Shown here: positions 16,306 through 23,612 of the stretch, piece after piece
Position numbering within the stretch: the stretch's first letter is position 1
Layout: each line of letters starts with the position of its first letter
Assembly: GCA_946545475.1 (NCBI GenBank)
Contig: CAMNNO010000005.1
Location: forward strand, 1 to 40,719
DNA from: an uncultured Blautia sp.
GTDB taxonomy: Bacteria; Bacillota; Clostridia; Lachnospirales; Lachnospiraceae
DNA: 40,719 nucleotides
Direction of reading: 5' to 3'
Made by a program: the position numbers and the translations under genes
The notes under the pieces: model-generated
Databases searched by the model: none
The model's input: only the letters and a program-made list of their open reading frames with translations
Told to the model about the DNA's origin: nothing

Positions 16306-16439
16306 ATGATCATCTCCTTTTTTTGGCAGAAAGCGAATAAAACGTTTGACTGCTTTCTATACTCGCCCTCTGTCTTCCAACTCTTCGGCCTTGCGTGTCT
16401 TTTTACGCAGGTGTTTGATAATACATCATATCCGGACAT

Positions 16440-16721
16440 TTATTTCTTAAACAACTCCGCATGCGTTCCGAGGCGGTACAGCATAAGAACAAGCACTTCA
16501 TTCCGGATTTCATATACCAGAAGCCAATCCGGTTCAATGTGACATTCTCTTGTTCCTTTATAATTGCCGGACAAATCATGATCTCGATACCTTGCTTCCA
16601 GCGTACCTCCGTCAGCAAGGATACTAACAACCTCGTACAGCTTATCCAGATCTTTATTCTGTTTTTTAGCCAGCTTAAGATCCTTCTTGAACTGATTTGT
16701 AAACTTTACCTCGTACTTCAT
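16440..16721 (-). CDS. yafQ: YafQ-type toxin (mRNA interferase)
   Basis: Type II toxin of the RelE superfamily (93 aa), predicted ribosome-dependent mRNase. The catalytic cluster of the YafQ subfamily can be read: DHDLSG, CHIEPDWLLVYEI, and LYRLGTHAELF. Its ATG overlaps the dinJ stop (ATGA), the usual coupling in these pairs. The region is visibly AT-richer than the surrounding genes, consistent with transfer. Confidence 0.93.
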   Translation of the reverse strand: MKYEVKFTNQFKKDLKLAKKQNKDLDKLYEVVSILADGGTLEARYRDHDLSGNYKGTRECHIEPDWLLVYEIRNEVLVLMLYRLGTHAELFKK

Positions 16722-16990
16722 GCTTCCAAGGCTGCCTTCAGTTCTTCCATGCTGGTATAGCCCTTTACGGAACTGTCGGATGCAATACGCCTTCCTTCCT
16801 CAATGGCTGCAGCTGTCACCTCATTCGGCACATCAAGCTTCAGCGCAAAAGGAATCCCGTTTTCTCTTATCGTTGTTCTGAGAAACATATTGATCGCCGT
16901 AGTCATATTCAATCCCAGCTCGGAAAAAATCCTGTCAGCCTGATCCTTGATTTCTTTATCGGTTCTGATATTCAGGTTCGTGGTAGCCAT
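16718..16990 (-). CDS. dinJ: DinJ/RelB-family antitoxin
   Basis: A 90-residue antitoxin: ribbon-helix-helix N-terminus (TTNLNIRTDKEIKDQADRIF, GLNMTTAINMFLR) for DNA binding and autorepression, and a C-terminal toxin-wrapping segment (EEGRRIASD, SMEELKAALEA). AAGGAGGTG lies 5 bases before the ATG and a consensus promoter lies about 25 bases upstream. It neutralises the YafQ toxin encoded next. Confidence 0.95.
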   Translation of the reverse strand: MATTNLNIRTDKEIKDQADRIFSELGLNMTTAINMFLRTTIRENGIPFALKLDVPNEVTAAAIEEGRRIASDSSVKGYTSMEELKAALEA

Positions 16991-17013
16991 GATAACACCT
17001 CCTTCGCAACGGT

Positions 17014-17042
17014 ATTATAGATGTATTTCCATCTTTTGTCAA
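17014..17042 (-). promoter_or_regulatory. Consensus promoter of dinJ-yafQ
   Basis: TTGACA (17042-17037), a 17-base spacer, and TATAAT (17019-17014) on the minus strand, matching both consensus hexamers perfectly. The start of transcription would be about 17 bases from the dinJ ATG. The spacer region includes AGATG...CATCT, a short inverted repeat (GATGGAAATACATC) that could be the antitoxin operator. Confidence 0.85.
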
Positions 17043-17193
17043 CACACTGTCATTATAGTATCAGGGTAAACGCACGTTTTTTAGAACTTCTCTGTACGTT
17101 TTTGCGGACATCAAAAAGCACATTTTTAAGCTATGCTGTTTTCTTTTCCATTATTCTATTCGATTGTTTAATTTTGACAGGGCTTTCAGCTTT

Positions 17194-17334
17194 TCACCTT
17201 TTTTTGACATCATTCCCATTTCCAACCTTCTCTTGATACAGCCGCATTAGCCAGGCAACACAAGCGTTTTCGTCCGTTTCCTTGATAGGCATTCCGTATG
17301 CTTGCATTACAGCCTTATCATTCGCTTGATGAGC
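17194..17334 (-). pseudogene. C-terminal relic of an MmeI-like (type IIL) DNA methyltransferase
   Basis: Read on the minus strand, one open frame of 46 codons gives AHQANDKAVMQAYG, ETDENACVAWLMRLYQEK, then VKKR and a stop. This resembles the conserved C-terminus of large MmeI-type restriction-modification or class I DNA methyltransferase proteins. An in-frame TAA precedes it exactly where the 58-bp hairpin repeat begins, so all the rest of the gene is gone. The remainder of the 16991-17531 gap holds the dinJ promoter, the hairpin, and about 140 bases (17394-17531) in which I see nothing. Confidence 0.6.
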
Positions 17335-17335
17335 T

Positions 17336-17393
17336 TAGTTCATGGGGTCAGGCACTTTGTGAAACATTTTGCAAAGTGCCTGACCCCTGTCTT
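17336..17393 (+). repeat. 58-bp perfect-hairpin repeat, copy 1
   Basis: TAGTTCATGGGGTCAGGCAC... with a 16-bp stem (GGGGTCAGGCACTTTG and its complement). It differs from the copy at 23414-23471 by one base in the loop. It abuts the methyltransferase relic. GTCAGGC-type hairpins of this sort resemble REP sequences mobilised by REP-associated tyrosine transposases; no such transposase gene is in the window. Confidence 0.92.
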
Positions 17394-17531
17394 TTAATAA
17401 TATTTCCCTTGGCCTCTGCATCCTGTGTCTCAGGATTTAGGGCTAAAAACCAAGCAAAATTCATTTTCTAAACATGCACACCCTCTTTCTCTCCCTTGGT
17501 TCCCGATAATCCTGGATGGATAACCTGCTAC

Positions 17532-19862
17532 CTATATCTGAGACCTCAGTTTCTCCCCCGCACGCCCTGGCGTAGTATTTTCATACCTCTTAAAAGCCCG
17601 GTTCATCGTCACCGTACTGCTGTATCCCGATTTTTCCGCCACCTCCTGAAGGCTTAATTTTCCCTCCCTGAGCCATTCCTTAGCCTTTTCAATCCTCATC
17701 CGGTGGACATATTCCAGATAGGAAACATCCATTGTCTGCCGGAAAGCTTTGGAAAAGGTCGATGCCGGCATGCCGGCTACTTCCGCGCACTCTGCCGCGC
17801 TAAGACCTGGGTCTGTAAAATGAGAACGAATATAATCTACTGCCTTATCAATACATGACGAATTAACCGCGCCGGTTTCCATCGCATAGGGAGCCAGTCC
17901 TTCCAGTCCTTCCGCGATATGCAGAAGAACTGCCGGAGACGGCTCCTTTTTAAATAGTTTTTCCATGCCCAGAGCCGCATACGCCACGCAAAAATCGTCA
18001 TTCTCTGCCTGGCACCGCTTATCCATCTCATCCGATAAAACGGCCATAAGACAGGAAGTCTCCAGCGGAACCCCCTTATAAAAATGCTGTCCTCCCAAAG
18101 CCAGTGCTCCTGAAAGCAGCCGTACTCCCTTTGCCGCCGACTTAAACGCCCCCTCCCGGATAAGAGAAGACACTCTTGCCGCCTCCGGCAGATAATCCGG
18201 CACATCTTTGCCTCTTGCGTTATCCTTCTGGAAATCGTCATACAAACGGATAGTATCATAATCTCCCGTCCATGCCATATCCTGGATGAGTTCCATCAGC
18301 TGGCTGTAGGAATAAGGCAGGTCATCAAAGCTTAAAAAGGAACGGGAGATCAAAAGAGAGCAGGTCAGGGATTCATCGCCAGCTTCCGTTTCCTGAAGAG
18401 GCGACAGAAGGCTGCGCACGGTCTCATCCGTTTTGTCGGCCGAGGCATCATCCTCTGCCCCTTCATCCGCCGAAATTTCCAAAAGCCCCAGGATTTGCCG
18501 GCCGTCCATGGCCATGATATGAGGGAACGTGCTAAGAAGCTTCTCTCCCGCCATTTTTTTCTTCTCCAGCTTCAGGTAATCCTGAAGGATTTCCCCGGTA
18601 TTCCCCGCCTCCTGCCTGTCGTCCATGCGAAGCGAAAAAAGCACCAGCCTCTTTCCGGCACCGCTTTCAAATCCACTTTCCCGGCATAGAGAGATAAAGG
18701 CGTCCTTCAACGTGATCTCTCCCTTTAATGTTCGTAAAAAATAAATCTTTTTAAGCTCCCCTTCTTTATCTGCCAGCCTGTCCTGATAAAGATTTTTCTG
18801 CTCTTCCAGCCATTCCATGGCATTTTCAACCAGCGAGATCTCGCCCCACTTTCCCGGCGTCTTACAGGGAGACAGGCGCCTGGCCCGGTCAGCTACCTTC
18901 TGGACAGGCAGAGACAAAAGCCAAGCCAGGATAAAACTCAAAGGAACTCCGGCCATAAACAAAAGGGCAATGACCGGAAAATATCCCCGCATAGAAGCCT
19001 GCGAAAAGGCATCAGCCGGGATCAGGGCCACCTGCTGAAGATCGCCATCCATCAGGGAAGAGTGGTAGACATAAAAGGAGCGGCCTCCAAGAGCCTGCTG
19101 CCCGATTTCGGGAAGGGATGGGAGGTCCTCCCAGGCATAGGGACAGGGTATGGGGGCCGTATTATCATTGGCATAAGTGATGTCCTGCCCGCCCTGCGTC
19201 AGCAGCATAACCTGCGCACCATCAGGCAGCTGAGAGGTTTCCATCATGTCCATGATATGGCTGTCGCTGATACCGGTGATAAAGACAATATTCCTGGTTA
19301 TCTCCTGGGCCAGCATAAGCCTCCGGTTAGCCATGGTCCCATCCCAGATCGTGTCTACGACTGCGTCCTCTCCCGCGTCAAGAAGACGGGTGAAAGACGA
19401 TACCGACATTTCAAGCATAGGCAGAACATCCTGGGCATTGACGAAATATTTCTGCGGCACGACATCCAGTAGCAGCCCAGAAGTTCTCAGATAAAGAAAA
19501 GCCACCTGCTTATAGGGATAAGCCGCGTTCCAACTGTAATTACTGTTGGCTTCCTTAAGCGCAGACTGTATCGCCACCTCATTTCTCATGCCTGGCGGCG
19601 ATGCGGCCAGGCTTAAAAGGGACTTCTGCTGCCCGTAGGTCTCTCCCAGACGATAGAACCCTTCCACATACTTGCGGACATCAAGGGCTTCATCAACCAA
19701 AAGACGGCTGTAGCTCATATGGAGAGCTTCCTCGGCTTCCTTTTCTGAATGGAGCATTGCAAACATAAAGACTATGCTGCATGCACTGATGATCAGGGCA
19801 AATCCCAGCCATAAGGCACTAAAATATCTAGATTGTAAGCGGACCTTTATCTTATCTGCCAT
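17532..19862 (-). CDS. Membrane-anchored AraC-family regulator
   Basis: A 776-residue one-component regulator. A first transmembrane helix (about 15-38) is followed by an extracellular Cache-like sensor (about 40-290), a second helix (about 297-320, ALLFMAGVPLSFILAWLL), a cytoplasmic linker with an EEQKNLYQDRLADKEGELKK coil, a long middle region, and a C-terminal AraC DNA-binding domain with two helix-turn-helix units (about 670-776, AAECAEVAGMPASTFSKAFR and LQEVAEKSGYSSTVTMNRAF). Such proteins usually sense extracellular sugars and drive adjacent carbohydrate genes. It is divergent from a secreted protein and a secreted GH3 enzyme, its likely targets. The ATG at 19862 has GAGGAG 7 bases upstream. 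Confidence 0.88.
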   Translation of the reverse strand: MADKIKVRLQSRYFSALWLGFALIISACSIVFMFAMLHSEKEAEEALHMSYSRLLVDEALDVRKYVEGFYRLGETYGQQKSLLSLAASPPGMRNEVAIQSALKEANSNYSWNAAYPYKQVAFLYLRTSGLLLDVVPQKYFVNAQDVLPMLEMSVSSFTRLLDAGEDAVVDTIWDGTMANRRLMLAQEITRNIVFITGISDSHIMDMMETSQLPDGAQVMLLTQGGQDITYANDNTAPIPCPYAWEDLPSLPEIGQQALGGRSFYVYHSSLMDGDLQQVALIPADAFSQASMRGYFPVIALLFMAGVPLSFILAWLLSLPVQKVADRARRLSPCKTPGKWGEISLVENAMEWLEEQKNLYQDRLADKEGELKKIYFLRTLKGEITLKDAFISLCRESGFESGAGKRLVLFSLRMDDRQEAGNTGEILQDYLKLEKKKMAGEKLLSTFPHIMAMDGRQILGLLEISADEGAEDDASADKTDETVRSLLSPLQETEAGDESLTCSLLISRSFLSFDDLPYSYSQLMELIQDMAWTGDYDTIRLYDDFQKDNARGKDVPDYLPEAARVSSLIREGAFKSAAKGVRLLSGALALGGQHFYKGVPLETSCLMAVLSDEMDKRCQAENDDFCVAYAALGMEKLFKKEPSPAVLLHIAEGLEGLAPYAMETGAVNSSCIDKAVDYIRSHFTDPGLSAAECAEVAGMPASTFSKAFRQTMDVSYLEYVHRMRIEKAKEWLREGKLSLQEVAEKSGYSSTVTMNRAFKRYENTTPGRAGEKLRSQI

Positions 19863-19945
19863 AATCCATCTCCTCAGCATTAACCGGAAAAGTAACGCTT
19901 CTCACATATATTTTTCGGGATAGGCTGTCTTTTTTGTTATATTTT

Positions 19946-19974
19946 ACTATAAAACTTTTGAAAAGCAAAGTCAA
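19946..19974 (-). promoter_or_regulatory. Promoter of the AraC-family gene in the divergent gap
   Basis: TTGACT (19974-19969), 17 bases, TATAGT (19951-19946) on the minus strand, about 80 bases before the regulator ATG. The remaining part of the 19863-20186 gap, 19975-20186, must hold the control region of the plus-strand genes; I see AT-rich sequence but no convincing promoter or repeat operator there. Confidence 0.65.
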
Positions 19975-20186
19975 CAAGAATAGAATGAACGTATTCTTGG
20001 CAAAATCCGACCTTTTTGATGGAAAAAAATGACATTTGGCAGAAATAATCGCTTTTGCAGGGCTCTTCACTTTCATTATTTAATGTTTCTTGCTTTCCGG
20101 ATGACCGGAGCGCATAGTGAAAAGCGAAGCAAGAGTGTCAACATGTTATGCCATCAAAGTGATGGAAAAGAGAAAGGAGGATCTGC

Positions 20187-20825
20187 TTGAAAAAAAGTCT
20201 GTATCTTTTTGGGACAATGGCGCTCCTGTTTTCATTGTCCTGCGCCGTAGCGGCGTCCGCCCCGGGAGCATCCAGTCCGGAAGAAGCCATTATCTCTGAA
20301 GAAGCATCATCCGAACAGGCGGCTCCCGAAAACGAAACCGGGGCTGAAAACGAAACCGCTTCTGTTATCGAACTCATCATGGCCGAGAAGTTTAATGTTT
20401 ATGTAGACGGGAGCCTTTCCTTTAAACCTGCGATCCGGGAAAACGGTGAGGAGCGGCCGCTATCGGAAAAGGAACGGTTTTTCGTCGCCGAGATCAACGG
20501 CGCCGTTGCCCGGGCCGACGTGTATGGAGACAGTGTCGTCCTGACCGGCGTCCAAACCGGCAAGACAGCCTTTATCCTGGCTCTCCAGCGCCAGAATGAA
20601 GCCGGAGAATGGGAAGATGTCTATACCCTGCCGCCGAAAACCACGGAAGGCGAAAATAACGTTTCAGAAAATGCCGCGCCGGAAGGAACCCCAAAATCCT
20701 CAGAAGAAAACTCCGTAAAAGCTTCTGAAAGTGCATCTTCCGCTAAAAATGGGGAAGACGCAGACGCTTCTGCCGCCCATCTCAGGGTAGAAGCCTCCGC
20801 CAACGTCTATGCTGCCGACAGCTGA
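20187..20825 (+). CDS. Small secreted protein of unknown function
   Basis: A 212-residue protein I do not recognise. It begins with a signal peptide (MKKSLYLFGTMALLFSLSCAVAASA, n-region KK, long hydrophobic core) and has an acidic, Ser/Glu/Ala-rich segment, a predicted compact domain (about 50-150: FNVYVDGSLSFKPAIRENG, VAEINGAVARADVYGD, VVLTGVQTGKTAFILAL) and a low-complexity, unfolded-looking tail. The start is TTG: AAAGGAGG lies 6 bases upstream. It is followed after 136 bases by the GH3 gene and lies opposite the AraC gene, so a role beside the enzyme at the cell surface, such as ligand binding, is possible but unproven. Confidence 0.75.
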   Translation: MKKSLYLFGTMALLFSLSCAVAASAPGASSPEEAIISEEASSEQAAPENETGAENETASVIELIMAEKFNVYVDGSLSFKPAIRENGEERPLSEKERFFVAEINGAVARADVYGDSVVLTGVQTGKTAFILALQRQNEAGEWEDVYTLPPKTTEGENNVSENAAPEGTPKSSEENSVKASESASSAKNGEDADASAAHLRVEASANVYAADS

Positions 20826-20961
20826 TCTTGCCAGAGCCTGGCCGCGCGTTTACGTCTGAATCGCGCCAGCTCAGACTCTGTGTTGCTTTCGATCAGTGCT
20901 AAAGCCGGCATCTATAGAAAAACCTGTCCAAAGAAACAACAAAAAAAGAAAGGAGCCCTCT

Positions 20962-23337
20962 ATGTCTAAGATAAGAAAAGGCCTTGCCTTAGGCCTCGTT
21001 TCTACCATGATCCTGGCATGTGCCTCTCCGGCTTTCGCTTCCGGAGAAGCTGCCGTTGCCCAGATTCCTCTTGACGCCCGTGCCAAAGAGATCATCGAGG
21101 TTGATGGCCTGCAGTTTAAAGATCTGAACGCCAACGGCGAGCTGGACGCCTATGAAGACTGGCGTCTGGATACGGAAGATCGTATCACGGACCTTCTGGA
21201 CAACCAACTGACTCTGGAAGAAAAGGTCGGCATCCTCTTCCACTGCATGACTGCCGGCCAGTTCTCACCGACCTACCCCATGGACGACCAGTTCATCTAT
21301 GAACAGGATTGTCCCTTCGAGGCTAATGTCCTGAACGGCAGATATCCGGACGGCTATTCTATCTGGTATTACGTCAACGTCTACAACATCAATTCTTTCC
21401 TCGACGATGCCACCGGTACCCCCCGTGAAATCGCCGAATACCACAATAAGGCCCAGGAAGTTGCCGAGGGCAGCCGTCTCGGCATCCCGCTCACCTTCTC
21501 CTGCAACCGGGAATACAACTCATGGGGCAGCTATGTTGACAAGCCGCAGACCGCTTTTGGCACCACTTATGACCGGGAGCTTTCTGCCGAGCTCTGGGCC
21601 CGGTACACCCTGGAAAACCTCGCTGTTGGCTATCAGTTCACCATGGGCGCCATGGGCATGGAGCTGACCAGCTACTTCGGCGAGGATCCCAACTACGTCG
21701 CCGAAATGTCCGCTCTTGAGACCTCCACCATCGAAGGCCTTGGCTATGGCGACTGCGTCAAGCACTTCATCGCGCGCGGCAATCCCGGCCTGTCCTTCGG
21801 CGCCGCCCGAAGCGTCGCCCAGATGGTCGATAACTGGATGGTTCCGTGGAAAGCGACCATCGAGGCCAATCCCAGCTGGCTGATGACCAACACAGGAAGC
21901 GGCCTGAGCAACACGGTCCGCGTTGACTATGACAAAGAAACCATGGACTACCTCCGCAACGTCCTTGGCTATGACGGCGCGATCCTGACCGACTGGGGGC
22001 CTGTCGGCCGCGGCAGCATGAGCGGTATCACCGCCGATGGCATTGACCTATCCACCCTCTCCTGCGGCGAGCTCTATGTCATGATGCTTGAGAACGGCGT
22101 CGACCAGTTTGGCGCGGTCTCCGTACAGCCCGGCCTTGACACCTCAAGCCCCAGAGATATCTCCAACTGGCCGGACACCCTGATCGAGGAGATCAATAAC
22201 GGCAAATGCGACATCGCCCTCATCGACCGTGCCGCCCGCCGTATTCTCCGCACCAAGTTTAACCAGGGCCTGTTTGAGAACCCCTATGTCGATGTCGATG
22301 CCGCAGAAGCCCTTTGCTGCAGCCAGGAGTACCTTGATGCTCCGTGGGAGATCACCAATAATAAAGATCTGGAGAGAGCCCGCAATCAGGAAGTCGTTGC
22401 CCTTGAACACAGACTGGCTGCAGAGTCCGCTGTCCTTCTTAAGAACGATGACAACATCCTTCCGCTTAAGGCCGGCGTAAAGGCTTATATCACCGGCGAC
22501 AATGTCATCGCCTGTGACCTTGGAAAAGAGGCCTTTGCCGAATGCGGCGGCATTGTCGCCGATACGATCGACGAAGCCGAGGTTATCATCATCCGCTGCT
22601 CTACGCTCGCCACGGAAGATCGCTGGGGAAATCCCATCGAGACGACGGCTGCTCTTATCGCTTCTATTGATGAAGCCGTATCCTCCGGAAAGCCTATCGT
22701 CTTCATCTTTGATACCATGGAGCCCACCGCCGACCTCGTCGAAAGCTCCGCGGCTGTCCTGTACCTGACATACAAGACCACGCCGTCTCACGGTGCTTCC
22801 CTGCCCAACATGCTTCAGGTCACCGCTCCCTGGGTTCTCTCCGATATCCTCTTTGGAATTAGCGAGCCCACAGGCGCCCTGGTAAAAGAGATTGCCCGTA
22901 GCAGCGAGCAGTACGCCGAGCAGTGGAATGACCTGGCCAACGATACTGGCGCGTCCATTAAAGACCGTCTGCTTATGATGGAGATGGTCCGCCTGAACCC
23001 GACCGTTGACCTTCCCGATAACTGGGGCGACCCACTCTATACCATTCGCTTTGGCATGGAGTATGGCAATGAGCCCGCCTTTGTCTACGATACCCTCGTT
23101 GTCCCGTCCACGGTCGGTGCCGGTGAAAGCTTTACCGCAGCCACCGTCATCCGCAATGACGGCGATGCCGCCACCACCACCGCGCAGCTCACCATCGATG
23201 GAGAGGTTTCGGACGAGATCTTCATGGCAGTAAATGACGGCCAGTTCCGCGTGATCGAATTCACAGCCTCCATAGCTGAGCCTGGCACCCATACCATTGG
23301 CATCGGCACTCTCGAGAGCAAGATCACGGTCCAGTAA
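20962..23337 (+). CDS. Secreted glycoside hydrolase family 3 protein
   Basis: A 791-residue exo-acting glycosidase, substrate probably a beta-linked gluco- or xylo-oligosaccharide. It has a signal peptide (MSKIRKGLALGLVSTMILAC...AFA), a GH3 N-terminal barrel (about 60-370) with the nucleophile Asp344 in ILTDWG, the C-terminal alpha/beta domain starting near RLAAESAVLLKNDDNILPLK, and a terminal beta-sandwich (about 700-791, GESFTAATVIRNDGD) like a CARDB or fibronectin domain. The ATG at 20962 has AAAGGAG 6 bases upstream; an earlier in-frame ATG (20896) would hide the signal peptide. Codon choice is more C-ending than in the adjacent regulator. Confidence 0.92.
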   Translation: MSKIRKGLALGLVSTMILACASPAFASGEAAVAQIPLDARAKEIIEVDGLQFKDLNANGELDAYEDWRLDTEDRITDLLDNQLTLEEKVGILFHCMTAGQFSPTYPMDDQFIYEQDCPFEANVLNGRYPDGYSIWYYVNVYNINSFLDDATGTPREIAEYHNKAQEVAEGSRLGIPLTFSCNREYNSWGSYVDKPQTAFGTTYDRELSAELWARYTLENLAVGYQFTMGAMGMELTSYFGEDPNYVAEMSALETSTIEGLGYGDCVKHFIARGNPGLSFGAARSVAQMVDNWMVPWKATIEANPSWLMTNTGSGLSNTVRVDYDKETMDYLRNVLGYDGAILTDWGPVGRGSMSGITADGIDLSTLSCGELYVMMLENGVDQFGAVSVQPGLDTSSPRDISNWPDTLIEEINNGKCDIALIDRAARRILRTKFNQGLFENPYVDVDAAEALCCSQEYLDAPWEITNNKDLERARNQEVVALEHRLAAESAVLLKNDDNILPLKAGVKAYITGDNVIACDLGKEAFAECGGIVADTIDEAEVIIIRCSTLATEDRWGNPIETTAALIASIDEAVSSGKPIVFIFDTMEPTADLVESSAAVLYLTYKTTPSHGASLPNMLQVTAPWVLSDILFGISEPTGALVKEIARSSEQYAEQWNDLANDTGASIKDRLLMMEMVRLNPTVDLPDNWGDPLYTIRFGMEYGNEPAFVYDTLVVPSTVGAGESFTAATVIRNDGDAATTTAQLTIDGEVSDEIFMAVNDGQFRVIEFTASIAEPGTHTIGIGTLESKITVQ

Positions 23338-23413
23338 GCTTTCCCGGTTTCTGCCGGCTTTGCTGACTTTTTCTCCTGGCAGATAGATCGCTATTTGTCA
23401 AGGTACTTGAAAA

Positions 23414-23471
23414 TAGTTCATGGGGTCAGGCACTTTGTGAAACATTTCGCAAAGTGCCTGACCCCTGTCTT
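23414..23471 (+). repeat. 58-bp perfect-hairpin repeat, copy 2
   Basis: 57 of 58 bases match the copy at 17336-17393, same orientation. It ends 6 bases before the ATG of the parE fragment, where an antitoxin gene would normally be. The two copies bracket the AraC, secreted protein and GH3 genes. Confidence 0.92.
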
Positions 23472-23477
23472 CTATTG

Positions 23478-23612
23478 ATGGACTCATACAAAATCATCAT
23501 TACTCCAGACGCCGAAGATGATCTGGTTGAACTGAGAAACTATATTGCAGACGTTCTTCTCGCCCGCGATACGGCAAGAAACTATATTCACGCCATTTGG
23601 AAAGAGATTGGT
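23478..23612 (+). pseudogene. 5' fragment of a ParE/RelE-family toxin gene
   Basis: From the ATG, about 45 codons match the N-terminal half of a ParE-like toxin: YKIIITPDAEDDLVELRNYI, ARDTARNYIHAIWKEIG. The frame then continues without family similarity to a stop at 23669. The missing half and missing antitoxin show this is a relic. The join lies near 23610, and the converging AAA-ATPase gene takes its last codons from it on the other strand. Confidence 0.75.

Noticed and set aside
16306-16439. Possible decayed copy of the TATA-ended repeat (TATACTCGC near 16357)
   Set aside because: Only about 9 bases match and the following modules are missing; chance or an old remnant cannot be told apart.
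17021-17236. 71-codon plus-strand ORF right of dinJ
   Set aside because: No ribosome site, hydrophobic low-complexity translation, and it overlaps the dinJ promoter and the methyltransferase relic on the other strand.
20896-20961. Upstream in-frame ATG for the GH3 gene
   Set aside because: It would put a charged stretch of 22 residues before a clear signal peptide, and the ribosome site AAAGGAG fits the ATG at 20962.
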